Below, in pieces: positions 14,442-23,196 of a stretch of 64,000 bases of DNA. The stretch comes from Bacteroidales bacterium UBA5548 (GTDB taxonomy: Bacteria; Bacteroidota; Bacteroidia; Bacteroidales; UBA932). The position numbers and the translations under genes were made by a program. The notes under the pieces are model-generated. The model was not told the origin of the DNA. It searched no databases and saw only the letters and a program-made list of their open reading frames with translations. The stretch spans positions 1-64,000 of the forward strand of contig DINE01000012.1 in NCBI GenBank assembly GCA_002425935.1, in the 5' to 3' direction. How positions within the stretch are numbered: position 1 is the first letter of the stretch; each line of letters begins with the position of its first letter.

Positions 14442-17400
14442 TTAACTAAATCAAAATCTTGTCTGTGAGGCAGCTTTGGATTACGCGCAAAGAGTCTGCC
14501 TGCCAGATTGAATGCACCTGCGGTATCGGCAAGGATTGAGCAGTTATAAACGGCAATACCTCCGTTGCATTCGGTTAGTTTAAATTCAATATTTCTTTTA
14601 ATTTCGGGACTTCCGTGAAGCCCGTTTTCGGTAACAATAATCTCTACACCAATATCTTCAGGAGAGAGACCACCAATTGACAGAGTTACCTGGGCCGTAT
14701 GCTCCTCTCCTACGAGAATATCACCTTTGGAATCATCCGGCTTAACAAAACTAAGCACCTCTATATGAGGCCACTCTTTTCTGACTCTGTTTTTCCACAA
14801 CGCCATCTCCCTGGCCTGAGCAAAGTCATCCGAAATCATTTCGCAGTGTCGCTTTGCCAGTTTTTTGTAGTACTGCTCTATGTAATCGGAAAGCATTCTG
14901 TTTGTAGTGAAGTTTGATGCAACACGTGATATTGTATTTTTAATCATATCCGTCCATGCTTCAGGTACTCCGCTGCTGCTCCTCTTTTTATAGAACAAAG
15001 GTACAATTTCATTTTCTAAAATGTTGTAAATAGAAGCTGCATCGTATTCGTTCTGGAAATCTTGGTTTTCATATGTGTTCTCCATAGGCAGCGCCCAGCC
15101 GGCGCCCTCTTTATAACCCTCTACCCACCATCCGTCGAGTACAGAAAAATGCATCACTCCGTTCATTACTGCCTTCTCTCCGCTTGTTCCCGAAGCTTCA
15201 AGCGGCCTGGTTGGTGTGTTCATCCAAACATCTACTCCCTGAACCAGATACTTTGCAAGAGTCATGTCGTAACCCGGAACAAATAAAATCTTTCCAATGA
15301 ACTGTGGCATAAGTGAGACCTCCACAATTCTTTTAATCAGGTCCTGACCCGCTTTATCTGCAGGGTGAGCCTTTCCTGCAAAAAAGAACTGTACAGGACA
15401 CTCTATATTGTTCACTATTGACTCAAGTTTTGTCAGGTTGCTGAACAGTAGGTGTGCTCTCTTATATGTGGCAAACCTTCTTGCAAACCCTATTGTGAGA
15501 ATATCATCTCTCAGTGCCTCCTTTATCTGAATTACCTGTTGTGGAGTATAATGCAGTGTTGCAGAGGGAAGGGAGAGCATCTTTTTAATCCGGCTTACCA
15601 CTTTTCTCCTCAGCTTATTTCTTATCTCCCAAATGGTGTCATTATCTGCTCTGTAAATACCTTCAAAACATCTTTTGTCATAGTGGTGGCTCGCGAACTC
15701 CTCTCCAAAATATTTCTTGTGCAGCTCTTTCCATTCAGGGGCGGTCCATGTGGGGTAGTGTACGCCGTTGGTCACATAGCCTACATGAAGCTCCTGCGGA
15801 AGGTAGCCAGGCCAAAGTTCGGAGAGAATCTCTCTGCTCACTTTTCCGTGAAGCTTACTGACTCCGTTAATCTCCTGAGAGAGATTTGCCGCAAGGTTGC
15901 TCATCGAAAACTTTTCATTGTGGTCGGATGGATCTATTTTACCAAGAGACATAAGAACCTCCCAGGTGATTTTGAGTCTTGTGGGGTAATGAGATATATA
16001 CCCGCGCAGAAGATCCTCCTGAAACGCGTCATGCCCTGCAGGAACAGGCGTGTGAGTCGTATACAGCGACGACGACCTTACAACCTCTGTTGCTTCTGCA
16101 AAGGTGAGGTTGTGCTCCGTAACGTATTCACGCAACCTCTCAAGCCCTGTAAAGGCAGCATGTCCTTCGTTCAGGTGGTAGACATCTGCATTGATACCAA
16201 GAGCCCTGAGTGCCCTTATTCCGCCAATTCCAAGCAGAAGCTCCTGTTTTAACCTGTTTTCCCAGTCACCTCCGTAAAGATGGTGAGTTACGGCTCTGTC
16301 TTCCGGCAGGTTTGCCTCAAAGTCAGTATCCAGCAGATAGAGCTCCCTCCTACCAACATCGGCTCTCCATAATCTAGCTGTCATTGTTCTTCCGGGCAAG
16401 GCCACTCCAATTGTAACCCACTCCCCTTTTGAATCCCTGACCGGTGTCACAGGAAGCTTTGTAAAATCCTGTGGCTCATATGTTGCTATCTGATCACCCT
16501 GAGCAGAGAGCTTTTGTGTAAAATAGCCGTATCTGTACAAAAGACCGATTCCCGTCATGGGAACCATCATGTCGCTCGCCTCTTTGAGATAATCTCCGGC
16601 AAGAACGCCCAATCCTCCGGAATAGATTTTAAGTGATTTGTCCAGCCCGAACTCCATACTGAAATAGGCAACAGAGTTACCGCTCTCGCTCTCTTTTTGT
16701 GCCATATATGTACTGAAGCTCCTGTACACCCTGTCAAGTTTTTCCAGGAACTCATTGCTCTCTTCCAGTTGTGAATACCTCTGTAAAGATATCTTTTCAA
16801 GCATATGTATCGGATTGCCTTCGGACTCTCTCCAAAGCTCCGGATCGACCATTTCAAATAGTTCTGTTGCCTCCTGATTCCAGCACCACCAAAGGTTTCT
16901 TGAAATTACTTCAAGATTGGCAAGCCTTGGAGGAACTCTCTTCTGTATAAGAATTCTGCTCCAACGTGGTTTATTAGAAGCGTCTCTTCTGTAACTTATG
17001 TGATCTTTAGGGTCTTGGCTTACAGGGAATACACCTTTGCGAAGAACTATTTTTTTTACTGCAAGTGCATATGCCTCTTTATAGTATTTAATCTGATTGT
17101 CCCACAAAGCAATAGTAGAAAGCTCCTTCGCCTTGACTCTTGAGTCGTGCATCTGATCTCTTGAGAGCTTTGTAACTGCGAGCATCCTTTTAAGGACCTC
17201 TCCCGTAACATAGGTGTAATTGTTGTCGTCTCTTTCAATAATCTCAATTGCATCGTGATAGTCAGAAGAGTGCTCCTTTACCCAAAGACCAAAACCTGCG
17301 AGTGTTGTAGTAATGGTCTGAACTCCAAATGCAAGGCTTTCAAGAGGCGTATAACCCCATGGTTCATAGTAAGATGGAAATACAGTAAGGTCTAACCCGC

Positions 17401-18640
17401 ATAGAAGCTGATAATATGTTAAACCAAAGACTCCGTCATCTCCGTTAAGATATGTAGGTACAAAGAGGACCTTTACCTTGTCGCTCTTTTTATTAAGAAG
17501 AAAGAGTTCGCTTATTCTTTTAAGCACAGGATCGCTCTCCCTGTCGTAAAGTTGGTGGGAGGTGTGAGTAGGAGTTGTCATCTTATCAGGTCCATTGTTC
17601 CATGCAGGAACAAAAATCCATGCAATCACCTCTTTCTCAAGAGCATCTGAATTGTTAAGCTCTGCCAGTGCATCCAGATAGATATCGATTCCTTTGTTTT
17701 TAAACTCATAACGCCCGCTAATTCCAATCATTACGGCATCGTTCTCAATCTCTTGACCTGTCATTGCGGCTGCAACCTCAGACAATCTTCTTCTTGCTGT
17801 TTTTGAGCAGATTTTAAACTCTCCCTCTTTTGGGGTGAATGTGTTTTCAAAACCATTTGGTGTTACGACATCTACCTCTCTTCCAAGAAAATGGGCGCAC
17901 TCTTTTGCTGTAATATCTGACACTGTTGTAAATACATCTGCCTCATTCGCAGCAGCCTTTTCAAGTGTATGCTTGGCATTAATATTAAACTCAACAGCCT
18001 TCTCTTCAGGAGAATACCTAAGCATATTGTCATAAAGAGGGAGATTGTTTCCTGCGATTGATCTTCCTGTAACGGTTGCATGTGTTGTGAAAAGTGTAGC
18101 AACCGGTAAATCTGTAGATTTGAGATAGAGAACCCCGGCACCTGTCATCCATTCATGAAAGTGGGCTGCCGCTTTCTGATGCGGCGCAAGATTATACCTT
18201 ACAAAACTTTCAATCACTTTACCGGTGGCATATCCAAAAAGTGCGCTCTCTGTATAGTCCCAGTGTCCCGAAAGGGAGTCAACGCCGTATTTTTCCCAGA
18301 AACCTGCAAATATCTCATCTTTTGATGAGATAAACTGGCTGTAATCTACAAGTATAACTATCGGGTTGCCTGCTACATTCCACCTACCTGTTCTCACTCT
18401 GAGTCCCTCCTGAGATGCCTTTACCTTCCATGCTCTCAAAAGCTGATTATCTTCTGTGAACTCGGGGTTTTGTGCAGTCTCTCTCCAGACATCGGGCCCG
18501 ATAAGGATATGATTTTTATAATCTTTTGAAAGATTGAGTGCTTTAGTAGCGATAACAGTGTGTATCCCTCCTACTTTATTACATACTTCCCAACTGACCT
18601 CAAACAGGTAATCCGGTGATACAAAACTATTTTCTGACAT
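14432..18640 (-). CDS. Glycogen synthase (GT3) - alpha-glucan phosphorylase (GT35) fusion
   Basis: One uninterrupted 1402-residue protein. Residues 1 to about 555 are a GT3-type glycogen synthase: F-E-V-S-W-E-V-C-N-K-V-G-G-I near the start and Y-Y-E-P-W-G-Y-T-P-L-E-S as the nucleotide-sugar-binding acidic motif. Residues about 575-1402 are a short-type GT35 phosphorylase: N-L-W-W-C-W-N near 582, and the pyridoxal-phosphate site A-S-G-T-S-G-E-K with K1156 as the presumed Schiff-base lysine. The two halves run opposite reactions, adding glucose from UDP- or ADP-glucose and releasing glucose-1-phosphate. The fused form occurs in Bacteroidota. It follows GH57 by 5 bp and overlaps ribF by 10 bp. 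Confidence 0.9.
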   Translation of the reverse strand: MSENSFVSPDYLFEVSWEVCNKVGGIHTVIATKALNLSKDYKNHILIGPDVWRETAQNPEFTEDNQLLRAWKVKASQEGLRVRTGRWNVAGNPIVILVDYSQFISSKDEIFAGFWEKYGVDSLSGHWDYTESALFGYATGKVIESFVRYNLAPHQKAAAHFHEWMTGAGVLYLKSTDLPVATLFTTHATVTGRSIAGNNLPLYDNMLRYSPEEKAVEFNINAKHTLEKAAANEADVFTTVSDITAKECAHFLGREVDVVTPNGFENTFTPKEGEFKICSKTARRRLSEVAAAMTGQEIENDAVMIGISGRYEFKNKGIDIYLDALAELNNSDALEKEVIAWIFVPAWNNGPDKMTTPTHTSHQLYDRESDPVLKRISELFLLNKKSDKVKVLFVPTYLNGDDGVFGLTYYQLLCGLDLTVFPSYYEPWGYTPLESLAFGVQTITTTLAGFGLWVKEHSSDYHDAIEIIERDDNNYTYVTGEVLKRMLAVTKLSRDQMHDSRVKAKELSTIALWDNQIKYYKEAYALAVKKIVLRKGVFPVSQDPKDHISYRRDASNKPRWSRILIQKRVPPRLANLEVISRNLWWCWNQEATELFEMVDPELWRESEGNPIHMLEKISLQRYSQLEESNEFLEKLDRVYRSFSTYMAQKESESGNSVAYFSMEFGLDKSLKIYSGGLGVLAGDYLKEASDMMVPMTGIGLLYRYGYFTQKLSAQGDQIATYEPQDFTKLPVTPVRDSKGEWVTIGVALPGRTMTARLWRADVGRRELYLLDTDFEANLPEDRAVTHHLYGGDWENRLKQELLLGIGGIRALRALGINADVYHLNEGHAAFTGLERLREYVTEHNLTFAEATEVVRSSSLYTTHTPVPAGHDAFQEDLLRGYISHYPTRLKITWEVLMSLGKIDPSDHNEKFSMSNLAANLSQEINGVSKLHGKVSREILSELWPGYLPQELHVGYVTNGVHYPTWTAPEWKELHKKYFGEEFASHHYDKRCFEGIYRADNDTIWEIRNKLRRKVVSRIKKMLSLPSATLHYTPQQVIQIKEALRDDILTIGFARRFATYKRAHLLFSNLTKLESIVNNIECPVQFFFAGKAHPADKAGQDLIKRIVEVSLMPQFIGKILFVPGYDMTLAKYLVQGVDVWMNTPTRPLEASGTSGEKAVMNGVMHFSVLDGWWVEGYKEGAGWALPMENTYENQDFQNEYDAASIYNILENEIVPLFYKKRSSSGVPEAWTDMIKNTISRVASNFTTNRMLSDYIEQYYKKLAKRHCEMISDDFAQAREMALWKNRVRKEWPHIEVLSFVKPDDSKGDILVGEEHTAQVTLSIGGLSPEDIGVEIIVTENGLHGSPEIKRNIEFKLTECNGGIAVYNCSILADTAGAFNLAGRLFARNPKLPHRQDFDLVKWL

Positions 18641-18645
18641 TTGTC

Positions 18646-19917
18646 CTATACTGTTTTAACTTTTTTAACTGCTCTTTTTTTAGCAGGAGCTTTCTCTGCT
18701 GCAATAACTGTTCCACTGCCCTCTCTAACAGTTGCCCTGTTACACCTTAAAAGAAAATCACTAACCACATTCATGTAGTTAATAAATGCTTCGTAGGGAG
18801 TTTCGTAGGGATTGAAATATTTGTGCACTGCTCCGTCGGAGAAAAATTTTGTGCACATATAGTAGAAATGATCGCTCTGCTGAAGTTTTCTGAAATCTGC
18901 AAGCAGTGTTTCATCGCCTGACTCTTTAACCTTTTTCTCTGCAGAGTACAGTTTATCAAAGGCTTCGTTCTGAAGTTCGTTACCCAGCCATGCGCTTGTA
19001 TCTCTCTCTTCGTCTGCCCATGAGATTGGAAATGGCACATGCAGAGGTGCAACAGGCTGGTGTTTCGCACAAATTCCGGACGGAGTATCAAATACACATT
19101 TATTGGTTTTTAGAACCTCTCCGGGAAGGTGTTTAAGAAAATCAAATATTCCGGTAGATACGCTCTGGTGTTCGCCAAAAGTTTCATAATCCATAAACAG
19201 ATTGACAATATCGTCTTTTTCAAGTGCCTTTGTCAGCCACCCTGTATATTTTTCAGCTGTGACCGGCCAGTTGCTCCAGTTTTGGTTTGAGAAGCGGAAT
19301 GCTATATCATCACTAAGGTTAAAGTTTTTAAGCAAAAGTTTCAGTTTTGGATTTATAGCATTTGTATAGAGGTAGTTGGGGCTTTTCCATCCAAGAACAT
19401 GCTTTGCCCCCTCTGTGAGCATAGCCTCATAACCCATATCTGCCACAACCGATCCAATTCTGTCTGAATAGATAAGCTCTGTATTTCGGAATACACGCGG
19501 TTTGATTCCAAACAGGGTATTAATCTTTTCGCTGTGTAAAAGAACCTGCTCCCTGAATTCATCCTCTGATATTAGAGATGCAAGAGAGTGCGAATAGGTC
19601 TCTGCAAGAAACTCAACACAACCAGTTTTTGCCAGATCGTTAAAACTCTGAATAACTTCCGGTGCAAATTTTTCAAACTGCTCTATTACGGAGCCTGTTA
19701 TTGAAAATGTGACTTTAAAGTCTCCTTTATATTTGGTAATCAGATCATGAATAAGACGGTTAGCCGGAAGATAGCACCTTTCGGCAACTCTTTTAAGGAT
19801 AGTCCTGTTGGCAAAATCGTCATAGTAATATGAGTTTCTGCCGATATCAAAAAACCGGTATAACCTTAGCCGGTGAGGCTGGTGTACCTGAAAGTAGAGA
19901 CATATCGTTTTATCCAT
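18646..19917 (-). CDS. GH57 family alpha-glucanase/glucanotransferase
   Basis: A 423-residue cytoplasmic glycoside hydrolase with GH57 signatures: F-Q-V-H-Q-P-H-R-L (residues 8-16), the glutamate in V-F-R-N-T-E-L (presumed nucleophile) and the aspartate in M-D-Y-E-T-F-G-E-H (presumed acid/base). Members cut or rearrange alpha-1,4-glucans without a signal peptide, which fits an intracellular glycogen role. The last roughly 20 residues are Ala/Lys-rich (A-P-A-K-K-R-A-V-K-K-V-K), a basic tail outside the fold. It is 5 bp after the GT4 gene. Confidence 0.88.
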   Translation of the reverse strand: MDKTICLYFQVHQPHRLRLYRFFDIGRNSYYYDDFANRTILKRVAERCYLPANRLIHDLITKYKGDFKVTFSITGSVIEQFEKFAPEVIQSFNDLAKTGCVEFLAETYSHSLASLISEDEFREQVLLHSEKINTLFGIKPRVFRNTELIYSDRIGSVVADMGYEAMLTEGAKHVLGWKSPNYLYTNAINPKLKLLLKNFNLSDDIAFRFSNQNWSNWPVTAEKYTGWLTKALEKDDIVNLFMDYETFGEHQSVSTGIFDFLKHLPGEVLKTNKCVFDTPSGICAKHQPVAPLHVPFPISWADEERDTSAWLGNELQNEAFDKLYSAEKKVKESGDETLLADFRKLQQSDHFYYMCTKFFSDGAVHKYFNPYETPYEAFINYMNVVSDFLLRCNRATVREGSGTVIAAEKAPAKKRAVKKVKTV

Positions 19918-19922
19918 ATGAT

Positions 19923-21215
19923 TTAAATTTTCTTATTATTGAGTACTCGTGAGTAAATCTCCTTAACACTGTATGCGGCAGCATCCCATTTAAGCGAGTT
20001 CACCTCGTCCAGTCCGTTGCGGACTGCCATTGCCGATAATGCCGGGTATGAGAGCAGAGCGTACATTGCATCTGCCATCGCATCAATATCCCAGAAATCG
20101 ACCTTTATTGCGTGTTTAAGAACTTCGGCTACGCCACTCTGTTTTGAAATAATTACCGGTACATTAGATCTCATGGCCTCCAGCGGAGATATACCGAATG
20201 GTTCTGAAACAGATGGCATAACATAGACATCGGAATATGCAAACATCTCCTTGACCTCGGCTCCTCTGAGAAATCCTGTAAAGTGAAACCTGTCGGCAAT
20301 CTTAAGTTTGGCTACGTGTCTGATGCACCTGTTAAACAGATCTCCGTTACCGGCCATTACAAACCGGGCTCCGGGGTAATTTTTGAGAACCTTGGCAGCT
20401 GCCTCAATAAAGTACTCAGGTCCCTTTTGGTAGGTTATTCTTCCTAGGAATGTCACAATCTTGTCGGGAACTCCTCTGTCCACTTTTACACTTTCGAAGC
20501 TCTGAAAATCAACTGCATTATGAACGGTTACGACCTTTTCGGGGTTGATTCCGTATTTATTGATAACAATATTGCGTGTAAGATGGCTTACTGCTATTAC
20601 CATATCGGCCTCTCTCATTCCAATTCTCTCAATATCATAAACCTCTGTATTGATATTCTGCCCGCTTCTGTCGAATTCGGTTGCGTGCATATGTACCACA
20701 AGTGGCTTACCACTCACTCTTTTAGCTGCAATTCCTGCTAGATATGTGAGCCAGTCATGAGCATGAATAATATCAAAATCGTATCTCATGGCAATCTCTG
20801 CGCCAACAAGTGCATACCTTGCAACCTCTTCCATTAGGTTTGTACCGTACTTGCCCGAAAATTTAAATTTTTTTCCGATACCCAGCCTGAATTCCTCTAT
20901 CTGCCCCTCCTGAAGATGGGTCATCATTTGTGTAAACTCTCGAGGGTCCACATAGGGAATCATATTTGAGCCGATTCGTATAAACTGAACCTTCTCCAAA
21001 AATTCCCTGACATTGCTGCATCTTTCAGATACCTCAATATCACTTGCGTCAATTATCCTGACTGCACTTTGATCTTCATCCCCTGTGGCAGATGGCATGA
21101 CAAACAGAACCTCTGTACTGTTATTAACCAGCCCTTTGGTAAGCCCGTAACAGGCTGTCCCCAATCCTCCGGATATATGTGGAGGGAACTCCCATCCAAA
21201 CATCAAGACTTTCAT
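19923..21215 (-). CDS. GT4 family glycosyltransferase, glycogen-synthase-like
   Basis: A 430-residue GT-B protein: N-terminal M-F-G-W-E-F-P-P-H-I-S-G-G-L-G-T donor/acceptor loop, H-A-H-D-W-L-T near 170, and the C-terminal E-x7-E motif in P-S-V-S-E-P-F-G-I-S-P-L-E-A-M. Its place between debranching enzyme and GH57 suggests transfer of glucose onto an alpha-glucan or a primer; the exact donor and acceptor cannot be read from sequence. Only 2 bp separate it from the upstream debranching gene. Confidence 0.85.
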   Translation of the reverse strand: MKVLMFGWEFPPHISGGLGTACYGLTKGLVNNSTEVLFVMPSATGDEDQSAVRIIDASDIEVSERCSNVREFLEKVQFIRIGSNMIPYVDPREFTQMMTHLQEGQIEEFRLGIGKKFKFSGKYGTNLMEEVARYALVGAEIAMRYDFDIIHAHDWLTYLAGIAAKRVSGKPLVVHMHATEFDRSGQNINTEVYDIERIGMREADMVIAVSHLTRNIVINKYGINPEKVVTVHNAVDFQSFESVKVDRGVPDKIVTFLGRITYQKGPEYFIEAAAKVLKNYPGARFVMAGNGDLFNRCIRHVAKLKIADRFHFTGFLRGAEVKEMFAYSDVYVMPSVSEPFGISPLEAMRSNVPVIISKQSGVAEVLKHAIKVDFWDIDAMADAMYALLSYPALSAMAVRNGLDEVNSLKWDAAAYSVKEIYSRVLNNKKI

Positions 21216-21217
21216 AA

Positions 21218-23143
21218 TCAGGCTGTTTTATATTTATCGATTAAACTTAGCGATCTTAGGAGAGATGAAACAGATCCCGAATAGGAGGTACAGCCGTGAG
21301 GCTGGTGCGGAGGGTCGCCATCAAAGAGCTCTGAAACAGACCCTATACAGTGAACAGTAAACTCCTCTTCGAAAGCCATAACCAACTCTCTTGCACTTTC
21401 CGCAAAACTCTCTCCGTATAAAGAGAGCATCGCCTCAATGTAAAAAGATAGAAGCCACACCCTTGATGTACCCTGATGGTATGCAAGGCTTCTGCTGAGT
21501 TCATCTCCGTCGTACTCCCCTTTATAAAGCGGATTTTTGGGAGAGAGTGTCCTGATGCCTCTGGCAGTAAGTAACTCTCCCTTTATTGATTTAAGTATTT
21601 TTGCCTTGGCCTCGTCATCAATAGGTGAGTACCTGAATGCACAGGCAAACAGCTGGTTAGGCCTCATAAATCTGTTCTGACCCTCCGGACCTACATAGTC
21701 TGCAAGGTGGTCTCTGCCCTCTATCTTAAAAGCTCTGTAGAAATTTTTCTCTATAAAAGTTAGAAGAGGCCTCCACTCTTTTGTAAACTCTGAGTCACCT
21801 GATGTGTCTGCCAGTTCACATGCAAATGAGAGCGCGTTATACCAAAGAGCATTTATCTCAACCTGATAACCTGCCCTCTCGGTTATTGGTTCTCCGTATG
21901 CACAGGCATCCATCCATGTGAGAGCTGTGCCCTTCTTCTCTCCCCACAACAGTCCGTTGTCGTGCATTCTTATGTATTCTCTGCTTCCGTCTCTGTATGA
22001 GGCAAGAATTGTTTTCAAAATATTTTTATACCTCTTCCAGAGTATCTTTCTTTCGCCTGTAAAGTCTGAATATTGCTGAAGAGTCCAGAAGAACCAGAGA
22101 GGGACATCTGTCATAACAGTATTTCCGGTTAGGCTTGCCTGATGGTTTTTCAGCAGTGATTCCGTTACTTTAAGAAACTCCGGTGTACCGCCACCTGCGT
22201 TAAGTGTCAGGCCCGGCAGCGATATTAAGGTTTCCCGAAGGTTTTTGTCCAGCCAGGGGTAACCGGCATATATGCAGGTTTCATCTCCTCGGTGGGTAAT
22301 AAACTGTTTTGCAGATATCTTAAGGCAATTCACAAAGCTGTCTCTGTGTGATTTAGCCTCCATAATCTTTTTGAACTTTTCTGAAAAGCGGGCAGGATTC
22401 TCCTCTCTTACCGAAGCAGAGAAGATTATTGACTCGCCTCTCCTAATTGGCATTTCAAAATAACCCGGCACAAACAGATCTTCTCTTGATTCATACTGGC
22501 GCCTGCTCTCCTCTTTATACTCAATGTTATAATACCAGTCCGGATTTGAGATAAAGTCACTCTTTACATTAAGCTGAAGGTTGAGTCCCGGGAATCCTTC
22601 GTACATGCAGAATGACCTCCCTTTTGGAATCTCTGTATATCTTGTATTAGCATTTATATTGGCCTTAGAGAGGGCGTGAATATGCCTGAATGCCAGAAAT
22701 GGTTTAAGTCTCAGAGTTGTGGGTGAGTGCGCCTCAAGCAGAGTATACTTGATAAAGACCTGATCTTCTCTGTCTGAAAGCATCATAACCTTTCTGAGTA
22801 CCATACCCCCAACGGCGTATGTTATTGCAACAGCTTTATCAACCTCTGCATTGATAATATACTTATGCCCCCTGGGCTCATATACTTCACCGTAGCAGTG
22901 AATACCCAGATTAAACTCCTTTTGGTGCTGGATAAGTGTTTCATCAAGCGATGAAAGCAGGACATGCTTGTCACCTCCGAACTGTTCGATCGGGAGTACA
23001 AGCAGCCCGTGGTACTTTCTGGTATTGCACCCTGAAAGTGTAGTATTAAGGTATCCTCCGGCGTGGTTAGTTGAGAGAAACTCCCTCTTAAGGGAGTATT
23101 CAAGATTCACCAGCTCTCTCTTATTGAATTCAAGATAGGCCAT
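21218..23143 (-). CDS. Glycogen debranching enzyme, amylo-alpha-1,6-glucosidase (GH133)
   Basis: A 641-residue protein with the bacterial GDE N-terminal domain (F-L-S-T-N-H-A-G-G-Y-L and T-R-K-Y-H-G-L-L near 30-50) and a C-terminal (alpha/alpha)6 barrel with T-W-M-D-A, Q-V-E-I-N-A-L-W-Y-N-A-L and S-L-A-Y-H-Q-G-T-S-R-V-W. It hydrolyses alpha-1,6 stubs left after phosphorolysis, so it complements the phosphorylase half of the fusion. A 53-bp gap separates it from the upstream branching-enzyme gene. Confidence 0.9.
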   Translation of the reverse strand: MAYLEFNKRELVNLEYSLKREFLSTNHAGGYLNTTLSGCNTRKYHGLLVLPIEQFGGDKHVLLSSLDETLIQHQKEFNLGIHCYGEVYEPRGHKYIINAEVDKAVAITYAVGGMVLRKVMMLSDREDQVFIKYTLLEAHSPTTLRLKPFLAFRHIHALSKANINANTRYTEIPKGRSFCMYEGFPGLNLQLNVKSDFISNPDWYYNIEYKEESRRQYESREDLFVPGYFEMPIRRGESIIFSASVREENPARFSEKFKKIMEAKSHRDSFVNCLKISAKQFITHRGDETCIYAGYPWLDKNLRETLISLPGLTLNAGGGTPEFLKVTESLLKNHQASLTGNTVMTDVPLWFFWTLQQYSDFTGERKILWKRYKNILKTILASYRDGSREYIRMHDNGLLWGEKKGTALTWMDACAYGEPITERAGYQVEINALWYNALSFACELADTSGDSEFTKEWRPLLTFIEKNFYRAFKIEGRDHLADYVGPEGQNRFMRPNQLFACAFRYSPIDDEAKAKILKSIKGELLTARGIRTLSPKNPLYKGEYDGDELSRSLAYHQGTSRVWLLSFYIEAMLSLYGESFAESARELVMAFEEEFTVHCIGSVSELFDGDPPHQPHGCTSYSGSVSSLLRSLSLIDKYKTA

Positions 23144-23173
23144 ATTCTCTCTGTATTTAGTTCCCGCAAGTTA

Positions 23174-23182
23174 CAAAAATTA
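23174..23182 (-). promoter_or_regulatory. Weak -7-like box before the debranching gene
   Basis: On the minus strand TAATTTTTG resembles TAnnTTTG with one extra T, in the 53-bp gap after the branching-enzyme gene. It could be an internal promoter of the glycogen operon. Confidence 0.25.
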
Positions 23183-23196
23183 ATGTTAAGATTTTA

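Noticed and set aside
14923..14928. CACGTG core resembling part of a parS site.
   Set aside because: The flanks do not match TGTTTCACGTGAAACA, and it lies inside the glycogen fusion gene.
15452..16252. A long open frame (266 codons) on the plus strand inside the glycogen fusion gene.
   Set aside because: It is antisense to a conserved phosphorylase domain and its translation has no recognisable domain; it is a shadow frame.
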